Shown here: piece by piece, positions 23,846-32,593 of the stretch
Layout of the letters: each line of letters opens with the position of its first letter
How positions within the stretch are numbered: position 1 is the first letter of the stretch
Assembly (NCBI RefSeq): GCF_002794255.1
Contig: NZ_PGGW01000065.1
Location: forward strand, 29,731 to 93,730
Length of the DNA: 64,000 bases
DNA from: Streptomyces carminius
GTDB lineage: Bacteria; Actinomycetota; Actinomycetes; Streptomycetales; Streptomycetaceae
Direction: 5' to 3'
Program-made: the position numbers and the translations under genes
The notes under the pieces: model-generated
The model's input: the letters and a program-made list of their open reading frames with translations, nothing else
Told to the model about the DNA's origin: nothing
The model's database searches: none

Positions 23846-25211
23846 GGGTGACCTCCCGCCGTACGGGTGCGGCCGGGGCGGCACCGGACCGCCCGCGCCG
23901 CGGCCGGAGGGCCAGGACCATCGGTACGCACAGCGCGTAGTAGCACAGGAAGGCGACGAAGGCCGGCTCCCCGGACCCGGATCCGTCGCCGTACGCGGCG
24001 CGGAACGCCAGGTTGACGGCCACCCCGCCGAGCGTGCCGACCGCCCCGGCGACGGCGATCGCGGCACCGGCGAGCCGGCGCGCCTCGGCGAAGGCAGTGG
24101 CCGCGTCGTGCCCGGCGGTGACGGCCTCCTCGGCACGCCGGGCGAAGGCCACCGGGATCATCTTGTACGTCGAGCCGTTGCCGAGCCCGCTGAGCACGAA
24201 CAGCGCCGTGAAGCCGGCCGTGAACAGGGGCAGGGAGTTCTGTCCGGCGGCCACCAGCAGCACCACGGTGCCCGCCGCCATCCCGGCGAAGTTCCACAGG
24301 GTCACCCGGCCCGCGCCGAAGCGGTCCGCGAGCCAGCCGCCCAGCGGGCGGGAGAGCGAGCCCAGCAGCGGCCCCAGGAAGGTGTGGCCGGCCGCCTCCA
24401 GGGGGGTGGCGCCGAACTGGGTCTGCAGCACCAGGCCGAAGGCGAAGCCGTAGCCGATGAAGGAACCGAAGGTGCCGACGTACAGCAGTGAGATCCACCA
24501 GGTGTCGGCGCACGCGACGGCCCGGCGCAGGGTGCCGGGGCCGGCGCGCACGGCGTCCACGTTGTCCATCTTCCACGCGGCCAGCAGCGCGGCCAGGGCG
24601 ATCAGCGGCAGGTAGGCCGCCACCACGTACGACGGGTGGGTGTCGCCCGCCGTGGCGATGACCAGCAGCCCGACGAGCTGGACCGCGGCGACCCCCAGGT
24701 TGCCGCCTCCCGCGTTGAGCCCGAGGGCCCAGCCCTGGTGCCGCCGAGGGAAGAACGCGGCGATGTTGGTCATCGAGGAGGCGAAGTTGCCGCCGCCGAC
24801 CCCGGCCGCCGCGCCGATCAGCAGGAACACCCACAGCGGGGTGCCCGGCCGCCGCACGGCCCACAGCGTCAGCAGGGTGGGCACGAACAGCACCAGGCAG
24901 GAGAACACGGTCCAGTTCCGGCCGCCGAACCGGGTCACCGCCCGGCTGTACGGCAGCCGCAGCGCCGCGCCGACCAGGGTCGGGACCACCACCAGCAGGA
25001 ACTTCTCGTCCGGACCGAAGGCGAAGCCGATCTCCGGGGACAGGAACAGCACCAGGACCGACCACATCGTCCACACCGAGAACCCGATGTGCTCGGCGAG
25101 GACCGACAGGGCCAGATTGCGCAGGGCGACGCGCCGGCCGCCCCGCCGCCACGCTTCCTCGTCCTCCGGATCCCAGCCGGTGAGCCAGCGGGAGGTGCGT
25201 CGTACGGTCAC
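23838..25211 (-). CDS. Nitrate/nitrite MFS transporter (NarK/NasA family)
   Basis: 457 residues, about 12 membrane segments. The nitrate/nitrite porter signatures are present: GVGGGNFASSMTNIAAFFP, the first Gly-rich nitrate motif, and a second region GLGNGSTYKMIP. It probably brings nitrate in for the reductase encoded directly downstream, or exchanges nitrate for nitrite. The GTG at 25211 (VTVRRTSRWLTGWDPED) is preferred to an in-frame GTG at 25289 because it matches the usual family N-terminus; no strong ribosome site separates the two. It lies 115 bp after the AMP-ligase gene, same strand, with no obvious terminator between. Confidence 0.9.
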   Translation of the reverse strand: MTVRRTSRWLTGWDPEDEEAWRRGGRRVALRNLALSVLAEHIGFSVWTMWSVLVLFLSPEIGFAFGPDEKFLLVVVPTLVGAALRLPYSRAVTRFGGRNWTVFSCLVLFVPTLLTLWAVRRPGTPLWVFLLIGAAAGVGGGNFASSMTNIAAFFPRRHQGWALGLNAGGGNLGVAAVQLVGLLVIATAGDTHPSYVVAAYLPLIALAALLAAWKMDNVDAVRAGPGTLRRAVACADTWWISLLYVGTFGSFIGYGFAFGLVLQTQFGATPLEAAGHTFLGPLLGSLSRPLGGWLADRFGAGRVTLWNFAGMAAGTVVLLVAAGQNSLPLFTAGFTALFVLSGLGNGSTYKMIPVAFARRAEEAVTAGHDAATAFAEARRLAGAAIAVAGAVGTLGGVAVNLAFRAAYGDGSGSGEPAFVAFLCYYALCVPMVLALRPRRGRSGAAPAAPVRREVTRV

Positions 25212-25326
25212 GGCCGCACCACCCGGAGCGGCGGGAGGCCGCCGGACCCGCACGGCGGCAGGTCCCGGCGGACTCCCCTCGCGGTCCACCGCGCACCGGG
25301 CCGGCGGACCACACGGCGGACGCGGC

Positions 25327-26898
25327 TCACGCCCGATCGCCTCCCGCGGTCAGCAGGCGGGCGAGCTCGAGCCGCTTGATCTTCGTCGTGGCGGTCTGCG
25401 GCAGGTCCTCCAGCCGCCAGTGGACGGGCTCGGCCATCGCCGGCAGACCCACCGTGGCGGCCTGCCAGGCGACCGGGTCCAGCGGCTTGTCGTCCCGGGT
25501 GCACACCACGGGCACGGGGCGGCGGTCGGCGTCGGGGACGATGATGACCTCCACCAGCTCCGGCAGCCGCGCGAAGAGCTTGTCCTCGATCTCCAGCGTG
25601 CTGTCGACGCCGGGAATCCGGTCGACCTCGCGGTCCAGCAGGTGCAGACAGCCCCACCTGGTGCGGTAGCCCAGATCGCCCATGCGCCACCAGCCGTCGT
25701 TGACCTGCTTCTTCCAGCGCTCGTGCTCCCCGAGGTAGGTGACGATCCGCCCGTCGCTGCGGACCTCGATGTACCCGGGGTTCTCCTTGGTGGGCGGCTT
25801 GCCGTCGCGGCTGACCACCCGCACGTCCGTCATGCCGGGGAAGGGGGCGCCCACGCACCGGCCGTCGGCTTCGGCGCCGCGCCTGCGGGTGTAGGTGCGG
25901 GCCGCGATCGGGCCGACCTCGCTCTGCCCGTACGCCTGGGCGAACAGCGGCATCCGGCGCCGCGAGGCGCCCAGCAGCCGGTGCACCGTCCGGGGGTGGA
26001 TGGCGTCGAAGGTGCTGGAGAAGTACTTCACGTTGGCCAGCGGCTCGCGCGGGTCGTCGGCCAGCACCTCCCAGCGCAGGAAGGTGTTGGGGTGCGCCTC
26101 GATCAGCCCCGGCGGGCACTGGGCGAACAGCGTGCCCACGCTCTCCGGGTCGTCGTCCCGCAGGATGAGCAGCGGGTGCCCCTGGAGCACCGAGATGGGC
26201 ATGGCGGTGAACATCCGCGAGTGCACGAAGGACACGTGGATCGCGACCGGCTCGCGCCTGCGGACGGCGGAGAGGACCACGGTCGCCTGCGGCCGGTAGC
26301 GGGACTGGAAGGTGAAACCGGTGTGGACGGCCAGCTTCGGCGTGCCGGTGGTCCCGGAGGTGTGCGTGATCAGGGTCGGATGGTCCGGCGCCATCCGCAC
26401 CGGGGAGACCCGCCGGACGCCGGCGAACTCCGCGAGCGGGGTGGCCCGCGGGTGGTCGCCGGAGGTCAGGAGCACCCGCTCGGACAGCTCGAAGACCTTC
26501 TCCGGCAGTTCGCCGTCCAGCTTGGCCTGGTCGGTCACCAGGTACGGCCGGTTCACGCGGCGCACCAGCTCGGCGACGGTCCCGCCGTCCAGCTTGGGCG
26601 ACAGCAGCGCGGGGATCGCGCCGATCCGCGCCGCGGCACAGGCCAGCAGGGAGATGTCGAAACCGTCGGTCTTGTGGACCACGACGTACTCGCCGGGCCG
26701 GATCCCGGCGGCCCACAGCCGGGACGCGAAGTCGTCGACCAGATCGGCGACCTCGGTCAGGGTCAGCCGGCGGCCGCGCTCGGGGGCGATGTCGAGATCG
26801 TGGTCGAGGATCACCGGGCTCGCCGGGTGGCGCGCCGCCGCCCGGTCGAAGAGAGTGCCCAGTCGGATTCCCCGGTTTCCTATACGCTGCAGAAGCAT
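25327..26898 (-). CDS. AMP-forming acyl-/aryl-CoA ligase family protein
   Basis: 523 residues, ANL superfamily. Seen: the P-loop-like core THTSGTTGTPKLAVH, the YGQSEVGP motif, WWRMGDLGYRTRWG, and the catalytic lysine near the C-terminus in TATTKIKRLELAR. It activates a carboxylate as acyl-adenylate and passes it to CoA, a carrier protein or an amine. No carrier-protein domain is attached and none is encoded nearby. The substrate cannot be read; in this cluster 3-hydroxyanthranilate or a fatty/aryl acid partner are candidates. The start ATG 26898 lies 37 bp after the SRPBCC gene stop, so the two are co-transcribed. Confidence 0.88.
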   Translation of the reverse strand: MLLQRIGNRGIRLGTLFDRAAARHPASPVILDHDLDIAPERGRRLTLTEVADLVDDFASRLWAAGIRPGEYVVVHKTDGFDISLLACAAARIGAIPALLSPKLDGGTVAELVRRVNRPYLVTDQAKLDGELPEKVFELSERVLLTSGDHPRATPLAEFAGVRRVSPVRMAPDHPTLITHTSGTTGTPKLAVHTGFTFQSRYRPQATVVLSAVRRREPVAIHVSFVHSRMFTAMPISVLQGHPLLILRDDDPESVGTLFAQCPPGLIEAHPNTFLRWEVLADDPREPLANVKYFSSTFDAIHPRTVHRLLGASRRRMPLFAQAYGQSEVGPIAARTYTRRRGAEADGRCVGAPFPGMTDVRVVSRDGKPPTKENPGYIEVRSDGRIVTYLGEHERWKKQVNDGWWRMGDLGYRTRWGCLHLLDREVDRIPGVDSTLEIEDKLFARLPELVEVIIVPDADRRPVPVVCTRDDKPLDPVAWQAATVGLPAMAEPVHWRLEDLPQTATTKIKRLELARLLTAGGDRA

Positions 26899-26935
26899 TT
26901 TTCGCTCTCTCGTGCGTCCGGCGGGAGTTTCCTTC

Positions 26936-27478
26936 TCACTGCTTCTCGATGACGCCCTTGATGCGCTTGAGGGTCTCGTCGAGATCCTTTTCGAGCTTCT
27001 CCGTCCAGTCCTGGACGAACTTCTTGCGGTCCGTCTCGTCCAGGTCGGCCACTATCTTGTGAATTCCGGCGGTGGCCCGGCCCATGCGGAAATGGTGGGT
27101 CAGTACGCAGCCGCCGGCCGCGGGCGCCATGTCGAAGCCCCAGACGCTCTCCTGGTCCTCGCGGGCGTGCGAGAGCATCATCCAGCGGAAGGTACGGCCC
27201 GGCTCGGCCGCCACCACCCTGGCCTCGGTGTACCAGGTGCCGCGGACCAGCGGCGCCCAGCCGACCACGTCCTCGCCGCGGAGGTTCTCGCCGCGGAAGA
27301 CGGCCCCCACCGTGCGGGGTTCGCCGGAAATCCACTCACCGCCCCGGCATTCCGGGCTCCATTCACCGCTGCGGCCGAGATCGCTGACGACCTCGTAGAC
27401 CTCCAGCGGTGAGGCGGGCACATGGATATCGGCGCGGAGTTCGAAAAGAGGAGAGGTGTCGATGATTGATTCGCTCAT
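26936..27478 (-). CDS. SRPBCC (polyketide cyclase/START-like) family protein
   Basis: 180 residues with the SRPBCC helix-grip fold: FELRADIHVPASPLEVYEVV at the start, a LGRSGEWSPECRGGEW loop, beta strands with TWYTEARVVAAEPGRTFRW, and a long C-terminal charged helix (RKKFVQDWTEKLEKDLDET). Such proteins bind hydrophobic ligands and act as cyclases, aromatases or carriers. No polyketide synthase is in the window, so a polyketide cyclase role is unlikely here; ligand binding or shaping an activated intermediate from the adjacent ligase is more plausible. The start ATG 27478 is preceded 69 bp earlier by the MDR gene stop on the same strand. Confidence 0.85.
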   Translation of the reverse strand: MSESIIDTSPLFELRADIHVPASPLEVYEVVSDLGRSGEWSPECRGGEWISGEPRTVGAVFRGENLRGEDVVGWAPLVRGTWYTEARVVAAEPGRTFRWMMLSHAREDQESVWGFDMAPAAGGCVLTHHFRMGRATAGIHKIVADLDETDRKKFVQDWTEKLEKDLDETLKRIKGVIEKQ

Positions 27479-27547
27479 GCTGAAAATGCTGCGAGAATCA
27501 CCGGGGCCGGTCAACGGGCGCCGTAATGGTCCGTCAAGTCGTCATCC

Positions 27548-28534
27548 TCAGTCCTCCGCCCCGGTCACGCGGAGAACGATTTTCCCGCGCACCGCGCCCG
27601 TCTCCAGCCGGCGGTGCGCCTCGGCGGCGGCGCTCAGCGGAAGCGGCTCGACGGCCGGCGGGCGCAGCGCCCCCTCGGCGAGCAGCCGGTTGATCGCCGC
27701 GGCCGCGTCCGCCAGTTCGGTGACCGTGGCCTGGGAGATGGCGAAACCGACGACCGAGCAGTCCTTGAGGTAGAGCGGCCCGGCGGGCAGCACCGGCCGG
27801 GTCCGCATTCCGGCCAGGAGCACCACCCGCCCGCGCCGCGCCAGCAGGTCGACCGCGCCCTCCAGGTCGTTCCCGGCGGAGGTGTCGACGTAGAGGTCCG
27901 CGCCGTGCGGGCACGCCTCCCGCAGGCGCTTGAGGACGCCGGGGTCCCGGCGGTCGACCACCTCGACGGCGCCCAGCGCCCGGCAGCGCTCCGCGTCCCG
28001 GGCGCTCGCCGTGGCCACGACCCGGGCACCGGCCCGCGCGGCCATCGTGACCAGGGCACCGCCCACGTTGCCGGCGCCGCCGATGACGACGACGGTCTCC
28101 CCGGCACGCAGTCGGCCGTGGGTGAACAGCGCCAGATGGGCGGTGGCGGCGGGATGGGCCACGGCCACCGCGGCGACGGGATCCACTCCCGGGGGCAGGT
28201 GGTAGAGCCGGTCCGCCGGTACGACCACCTGCTCGGCGGCGGCGCCCTGCCGCCCGGCGTGGCCCAGGCTGTTGCACCACACGCGGTCGCCGGCCGCGAA
28301 CCCGGGCGCGCCGGGGGACGCGGCGGCCACCGTGCCGACCAGGTCGCGGCCGATCACGAAGGGAAAGGCCACCGGGGTGCGCCACGCTCCGGAGCGCACG
28401 AAGGTGTCCACATGGTTGACGGCCGTGACCTCCACGTTCACCAGAACGTCGGTCGGGCCCGGCCGGGGGGTGGGCAGTTCGCCGTGGCGGATGACGTCCG
28501 GCCCACCGAGTTCCTCGATGTAGGCAGCACGCAT
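27548..28534 (-). CDS. Medium-chain dehydrogenase, quinone oxidoreductase type
   Basis: 328 residues, MDR superfamily. GroES-like N-terminal domain (VTAVNHVDTFVRSGAW, FVIGRDLVGTVAA, GDRVWCNS), then a Rossmann domain with VVVIGGAGNVGGALV, and the C-terminal GAVRGKIVLRV. The cysteine ligands of a structural or catalytic zinc are not in place, so it is the zinc-free quinone oxidoreductase/enoyl reductase type using NADPH. It heads the minus-strand run ADH - SRPBCC - ligase - nitrate genes, and is divergent from corA, so its promoter lies in 28535-28637. Confidence 0.88.
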   Translation of the reverse strand: MRAAYIEELGGPDVIRHGELPTPRPGPTDVLVNVEVTAVNHVDTFVRSGAWRTPVAFPFVIGRDLVGTVAAASPGAPGFAAGDRVWCNSLGHAGRQGAAAEQVVVPADRLYHLPPGVDPVAAVAVAHPAATAHLALFTHGRLRAGETVVVIGGAGNVGGALVTMAARAGARVVATASARDAERCRALGAVEVVDRRDPGVLKRLREACPHGADLYVDTSAGNDLEGAVDLLARRGRVVLLAGMRTRPVLPAGPLYLKDCSVVGFAISQATVTELADAAAAINRLLAEGALRPPAVEPLPLSAAAEAHRRLETGAVRGKIVLRVTGAED

Positions 28535-28637
28535 GGCTCGGATTCTGGCAGCCCGCCGCCCCGGCCGTCGCCCCGTGCCGCAGGTGTCTGTCAGGTCGGC
28601 CAGGCATGAATCCGGCCCGCCGAAGCATCCGGGTGAC
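28535..28637. promoter_or_regulatory. Divergent promoter region, MDR gene / corA
   Basis: 103 bp between two divergent starts. It contains CTGTCAGGTCG (28588-28598), sharing the 10-mer TGTCAGGTCG with the direct repeat pair at 18157-18190. Individual promoter boxes were not fixed. Confidence 0.35.
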
Positions 28638-29630
28638 ATGGAGTGTGTGATTTACCGGGAGGGATCCGGTGAGGCCCGGGAGGTCGACTGCGGGCAGGCC
28701 GCCGACGCGGGGCAGGCGGTGCTGGAGAACCTGCGGGACCTGGCCGGCGAGGAGTTCGGGTGGGTGCGCCTCGACGCCCCCTCCGAACGCGACATGGACC
28801 GGCTCACCGAGGGTCTGGGGCTGCATCCGCTGGCGGTCGAGGACGCCGTCCAGGCCCACCAGCGCCCCAAGTGGGAGCGGTACGGCGAACTGCTGGCGGT
28901 GGCGCTGAAGACGCTGTGGTACCTGCCGGAGGAGGTCGAGGTGGAGACGGGGGAGATGATGCTCTTCCTCGGTCCCCGCTTCGTGGTGACGGTCCGGCAC
29001 GGCGGGGCCGATCCGGCCGCCGAGGCCGCCCGTCGGCTGGCGGCCGACCCCACGACACTGCGCTTCGGGCCCGCCGCGGTCCTGCACGCCGTCCTGGACG
29101 TGGTGGTGGACGCCTACAGTGACGCCGCCGACAAGGTGCGGAGGGAACTCACCGGGTTGGAGCGGTGCGTCTTCTCCCCCTCGCGCGACGACGTCACCGA
29201 GGACATCTACTCGCTCAAACGGGAAGTGCTGGAGTTCCGCGACGCCGTCCAGCCCCTGGTCCCGGTGGTGCGGGAGCTGTTCGACGGCCCGCACGTCCGG
29301 TGGCCCGAGGACCTCCAGCCGTACCTGCGCGACGTGGCCGACCACCTGTACCGCACCGACATCGAGGTCCGCTCGCTGGACGAGCTGCTCAACTCCGTGC
29401 TCGACGCCCAGCTCGCCCGCGTGGGCACCTGGCAGAACGACGACATGCGCCGGATCTCCGCATGGGCCGCGATCCTGGCCATCCCCACCATGATCGCCGG
29501 TGTGTACGGCATGAACTTCCAGCACATGCCCGAACTGGGCTGGGCGTACGGCTATCCGCTCGCCGTGGGCGGCATGGCCCTCCTCTCGGGCTTCCTGTAC
29601 CGGGCCTTCCGCCGCAGCGGATGGTTGTAA
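28638..29630 (+). CDS. corA: CorA-family magnesium/metal channel
   Basis: 330 residues, normal CorA size. A long cytoplasmic alpha/beta domain is followed by two C-terminal membrane helices with the family signature GVYGMNFQHMPELGW (Gly-Met-Asn) between them. CorA forms a pentameric inner-membrane channel for Mg2+ (also Co2+/Ni2+). The start ATG 28638 is supported by a GGGTGAC element and by the domain start (MECVIYREGSG). It marks the likely right edge of the metabolite cluster, being a general ion-homeostasis gene with its own promoter. Confidence 0.92.
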   Translation: MECVIYREGSGEAREVDCGQAADAGQAVLENLRDLAGEEFGWVRLDAPSERDMDRLTEGLGLHPLAVEDAVQAHQRPKWERYGELLAVALKTLWYLPEEVEVETGEMMLFLGPRFVVTVRHGGADPAAEAARRLAADPTTLRFGPAAVLHAVLDVVVDAYSDAADKVRRELTGLERCVFSPSRDDVTEDIYSLKREVLEFRDAVQPLVPVVRELFDGPHVRWPEDLQPYLRDVADHLYRTDIEVRSLDELLNSVLDAQLARVGTWQNDDMRRISAWAAILAIPTMIAGVYGMNFQHMPELGWAYGYPLAVGGMALLSGFLYRAFRRSGWL

Positions 29631-29710
29631 CGGCGAGGTCACGACAGGGTTTCAGCCGGAGGCGCGAGGCAACGCGACGCACGTAACGCCCTTTTCGGAA
29701 TGGAGTGTCC

Positions 29711-29920
29711 GTGGTTGTCGCAGCCTTCGTCATACCTCCCCTGATGTTGTGCGTCCTGGTCGCCCTGGGGCGCTACGAGGAACACATGCTCGGCGGTGAC
29801 CCGGGGGCGCCGCGGCACGCCTCGCGCAGGCGCCATCTGCGTGCCGTGCCCGACGAGCCCGCCCCGGCGCCCGCCCCGGCGGCCTCCTCCGCGGCGGAGC
29901 GGACCGGGCGCGCGGCCTGA
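29711..29920 (+). CDS. Small single-span membrane protein, unknown function
   Basis: 69 residues from the GTG at 29711, which has GGAG 5-6 bp upstream; a GTG two codons earlier (29705) is also possible. An N-terminal hydrophobic helix (VVVAAFVIPPLMLCVLVAL) is followed by an Arg-rich stretch and an Ala/Pro-rich tail (PAPAPAPAASS). The topology suggests a short cytoplasmic tail after one membrane span. Not recognised beyond this; similar small proteins are common in Streptomyces. Confidence 0.6.
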   Translation: MVVAAFVIPPLMLCVLVALGRYEEHMLGGDPGAPRHASRRRHLRAVPDEPAPAPAPAASSAAERTGRAA

Positions 29921-29992
29921 GGGCACCGGGCGCCGGGCCGTACCCGCCCAGGCGGACGTATGGGACGAAGCGCCGGGGGCAGTCGTTCCTCC

Positions 29993-30391
29993 ATGGGAAC
30001 GCTGAGCCGCTGGGAACAGAGGATGGAACGCTGGGAGCGGGCGCTGCTCGACAGGATCCTCCGCCGGGAGCCGGCCGAGGCCGAACTGCTCACCGCCCTG
30101 CGCCGGGAGTGCGACGCCCGGGCCGTGGTGTGCAGTCACAGCCGGGTGGTGGCCCCCAATCTCTACGAGGTGGAGCTCCCCGAGGGCGTCTCCGGGGAAC
30201 TGGCACGGCACGGCGGCCAGGTCCTGGCCGAGAACCTGGCGCGCTACGGGGAGCGCAAGGGCTACGAGTGGGCCGGCCCGCTCACCGTCCGCGTCGTCAC
30301 CACCTCCGAACCGCTGCCCAACGGCCGCTACCGCGTCACCAGCGCCGCCGCACCCAACGTCAGCGCCGCCGCGTTCCCCGCCCACGACTAG
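29993..30391 (+). CDS. DUF3662 (FhaA N-terminal-like) domain protein without FHA domain
   Basis: 132 residues. GTLSRWEQRMERWERALLDR and later VVAPNLYEVELPEGV, and a C-terminal VTSAAAPN segment, resemble the N-terminal DUF3662 domain of FhaA, the forkhead-associated protein that binds phospho-proteins in cell-wall synthesis. Here the protein ends where the linker and FHA domain would follow, so it is a stand-alone copy. The start at 29993 is chosen from the family N-terminus; an in-frame ATG at 29960 is also possible and has a slightly better upstream GGCGGA. Confidence 0.7.
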   Translation: MGTLSRWEQRMERWERALLDRILRREPAEAELLTALRRECDARAVVCSHSRVVAPNLYEVELPEGVSGELARHGGQVLAENLARYGERKGYEWAGPLTVRVVTTSEPLPNGRYRVTSAAAPNVSAAAFPAHD

Positions 30392-30477
30392 CGGGGACGG
30401 GCCCGGATGTACGCGGGCGGACGCGGACCGGCACGGACGGGACCGGTTCCCCCTCCCGGGCCGCACGGCCCGCGGCC

Positions 30478-30849
30478 TCACCGCCCGCCGGCGGCCTCCG
30501 CGCCCGGCACCAGCGCCGGATGGGCCTCGCGCAGCCGGTCGGGTGCGGCCTGCCGCCAGGAGTCGACGACCACATCGCGCAGTTCGGCCAGATCCTCCAG
30601 GGCCGCCAGCCGTACCCGCACCCAGGCGGAGGACGCCTCGTGCGGCGGCACCCAGAACTTCTCCGGCTCGGCCGCCATCAGCTCCTCGCGCTCGTGCCGG
30701 GGGCAGCGCACCGCGATGGAGGTCTCGTCGTCCGGGACGGTGAGGTACATCCTGCCCGCCACCCGGAAGGTGGGCATGCGCCACGCCTCCTTCTCCACGG
30801 TCTCGGGAAGGGACAGCGCGATACGGCGGACGTCGTCGGCATCGATCAC
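30478..30849 (-). CDS. MmcQ/YjbR-like protein
   Basis: 123 residues. DVRRIALSLPETVEKEAWRMPTF is replaced in order by FRVAGRMYLTVPDDE, AVRCPRHEREELM and a C-terminal RQAAPDRL helix, matching the YjbR/CyaY-like alpha/beta fold. These proteins are mostly uncharacterised and may bind DNA or ligands. The GTG start at 30849 has AGGGGC in front. It is convergent with the DUF3662 gene (87 bp apart) and stands alone. Confidence 0.8.
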   Translation of the reverse strand: MIDADDVRRIALSLPETVEKEAWRMPTFRVAGRMYLTVPDDETSIAVRCPRHEREELMAAEPEKFWVPPHEASSAWVRVRLAALEDLAELRDVVVDSWRQAAPDRLREAHPALVPGAEAAGGR

Positions 30850-31016
30850 GCCCCTACGGTAGCCAGCCCCGCGCACCGGTTCGACAGCCTCCCCGGCTTT
30901 TCCCGTCTTTCCCCCGGAGCCTCCCGTCTTCCCCGCCGCGCTCCCGGGCGCGCGGCTGCTCCGGCCGGTGCGGCACCGACGGCACCGCACCGGCCGGAGC
31001 AGCCGGCCGCGAGGGG

Positions 31017-31346
31017 TCAGGCGTGGACGGCCCGGCCGCGCAGCCTGCGCAGCAGGGCGCTGAACAGCCAGGCGTTGACCACCGCGGCCACCGGGGTCAG
31101 CACGAAGTAGGACACCGCCGCGGCCGTTCCCTCGTCGGGGCCGAAGGTGTTGATCAGCCCGGTCGGGAGGGTGAACAGGATCGGCCATATCCCCGCGAAC
31201 GAGGCGTCCTCGTGCTGGACGAAGGCCGCGTCGTAGGCCACCCACAGCAGCAGGGCGGCACAGACCGCCAGGTAGACCCGGGCGATCCAGTTGTCCGCGA
31301 CGCTGTCGGCGATCCGCCGCAGGGTGCCGGGCTGGTTGTCGTTCAT
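31017..31346 (-). CDS. Small membrane protein (SCO4225-like), copy 1
   Basis: 109 residues with three hydrophobic segments: VYLAVCAALLLWVAYDAAFV, IWPILFTLPTGLINTF and AVSYFVLTPVAAVVNAWLF. A conserved HEDASFA follows the first. The gene at 37557 encodes a clear paralogue (ARGYLALCGALLIWAAFDTAF, same HEDASFA). Function unknown. The start ATG 31346 has GAGGCAG upstream; a further upstream in-frame ATG (31376) is less likely. Confidence 0.78.
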   Translation of the reverse strand: MNDNQPGTLRRIADSVADNWIARVYLAVCAALLLWVAYDAAFVQHEDASFAGIWPILFTLPTGLINTFGPDEGTAAAVSYFVLTPVAAVVNAWLFSALLRRLRGRAVHA

Positions 31347-31513
31347 CTTGTTCTGCCTCTCGTGGTGTTCGTGCACTGGAGTCGCCGTGTCGGCGAATCA
31401 CTGTGTGGCTGTGTGGTTGTGTCGATTTGTCGTCTGTCGCGGCGGGGTGCGCACCGCCGGTGGTTCCTCAGCCCGCCGGCGGCAGCACGGGCCGGTGCTG
31501 CCGGATGGCTCGT

Positions 31514-32458
31514 TCAGTCGGCGTTCAGCCGGCGCAGCGTCGGTCCGGGCTCCACCCCCAGTTCGGCCCGCAGCAGCCGACGGCACCGCTCGTACTCCCG
31601 CACCGCCTCGGCGGGGCGTCCGGCCTGCCGCAGCGAGCGCAGCAGCAGGTCCCAGCAGGACTCCCGCAGCGGCTCCCGGTCGGTCAGGGCACGCGCGGCG
31701 GCGACCGCCTGCCCCCGGCACCCCTGGGCCAGCAGCACCTCCACGTGCAGCTCCCGGCCGGTGATCCGGGCCTCCTCCAGTCGCCGGATCTCCTCGGCGG
31801 CGAAGGGGTGGTCGCCCGCCTCGGCCAGCGCGGGACCGCGCCAGAGCCGCAGCGCCCGGTCCACCTCCGCACGGGCCGCCGCCGGCCGCCCGTCCGCCAG
31901 CAGACCGCGGGCCAGCTCCAGGGACCGCTCGAAACCGGCCGAGTCCCGGGCGGAGACGTCGGCGCGCAGCGCGTACCCGCCGGGGCCGCGGACCAGCAGC
32001 GGCTCCCGCTCCCGTGCCGCGCGGTCCGGCTCCAGCGCGGACCGCAGCCTGCTGAGGTGCGCGTGCAGCGCGGCCTGCGCCTTGGCGGGCGGACGGCCCG
32101 CCCACAGGTCCTCGCAGAGCCGGTCCGCGCCGACGAACCGCCCCTCCTCCAGCAGCAGACGGAGGAGCAGCACGCGCCGCTGCGGCGGTCCCGGGTCGAC
32201 CGGGTCACCCGCCCTGCGGACCTCCAGCGGACCGAGCAGGCCGAACCACAGACCGCGGGCCCGGCCCCGCTCCCCGGCGGGGACGCCGTGCGCCGCCTCC
32301 GCACGCGCCCGGCAGACGTCCGCCGGTGCCGTGCGGTGCCGGGCGCGGACCGGCGGTGCGGAAGGCGGCGGGAGGAAGGTCCCCCGGCCGGTCCGGACCC
32401 GGGCCGACGGGCCGGACCGGCGGTGCGGAGTTGCCCCGGCGGGCTGCGGAAACGTCAT
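31514..32458 (-). CDS. SARP/AfsR-type (BTAD) transcriptional activator
   Basis: 314 residues. A Ser/Arg-rich leader (about 1-90) is followed by an OmpR-type winged helix (LWFGLLGPLEVRRAGDPV to DLWAGRPPAKAQAALHAHLS) and a bacterial transcriptional activation domain made of helical repeats (RDSAGFERSLELARGLL to YERCRRLLRAELGVEPGP). This is the Streptomyces antibiotic regulatory protein layout. SARPs bind pairs of direct repeats about 11 or 22 bp apart near the -35 box. No ATPase domain follows, so it is the short form. The start is uncertain; ATG 32458 has no clear ribosome site and the leader looks poorly conserved. It is divergent from the kinase-like gene at 32594. Confidence 0.82.
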   Translation of the reverse strand: MTFPQPAGATPHRRSGPSARVRTGRGTFLPPPSAPPVRARHRTAPADVCRARAEAAHGVPAGERGRARGLWFGLLGPLEVRRAGDPVDPGPPQRRVLLLRLLLEEGRFVGADRLCEDLWAGRPPAKAQAALHAHLSRLRSALEPDRAAREREPLLVRGPGGYALRADVSARDSAGFERSLELARGLLADGRPAAARAEVDRALRLWRGPALAEAGDHPFAAEEIRRLEEARITGRELHVEVLLAQGCRGQAVAAARALTDREPLRESCWDLLLRSLRQAGRPAEAVREYERCRRLLRAELGVEPGPTLRRLNAD

Positions 32459-32593
32459 GTGACCAGCATCGCGGCCACTCGTGGCCCGTTCCTCGGCCGA
32501 CGGCACGATAGGTGTCTCTATCCCCGGGTGGAGAAGGCCCCGTACCACCGGGGGATCCGCCCGGCGCCGCCCTGTTCGTAGGCTCGTACCGAC

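Noticed and set aside
21713..25211. Respiratory (Nar/Nap) nitrate reductase
   Set aside because: No Tat signal, no beta or gamma subunit; the N-terminal Cys pattern and BFD partner fit the assimilatory type.
26936..27478. Polyketide aromatase/cyclase as proof of a type II polyketide cluster
   Set aside because: No ketosynthase, chain-length factor or carrier protein is in the window; SRPBCC folds have many other roles.
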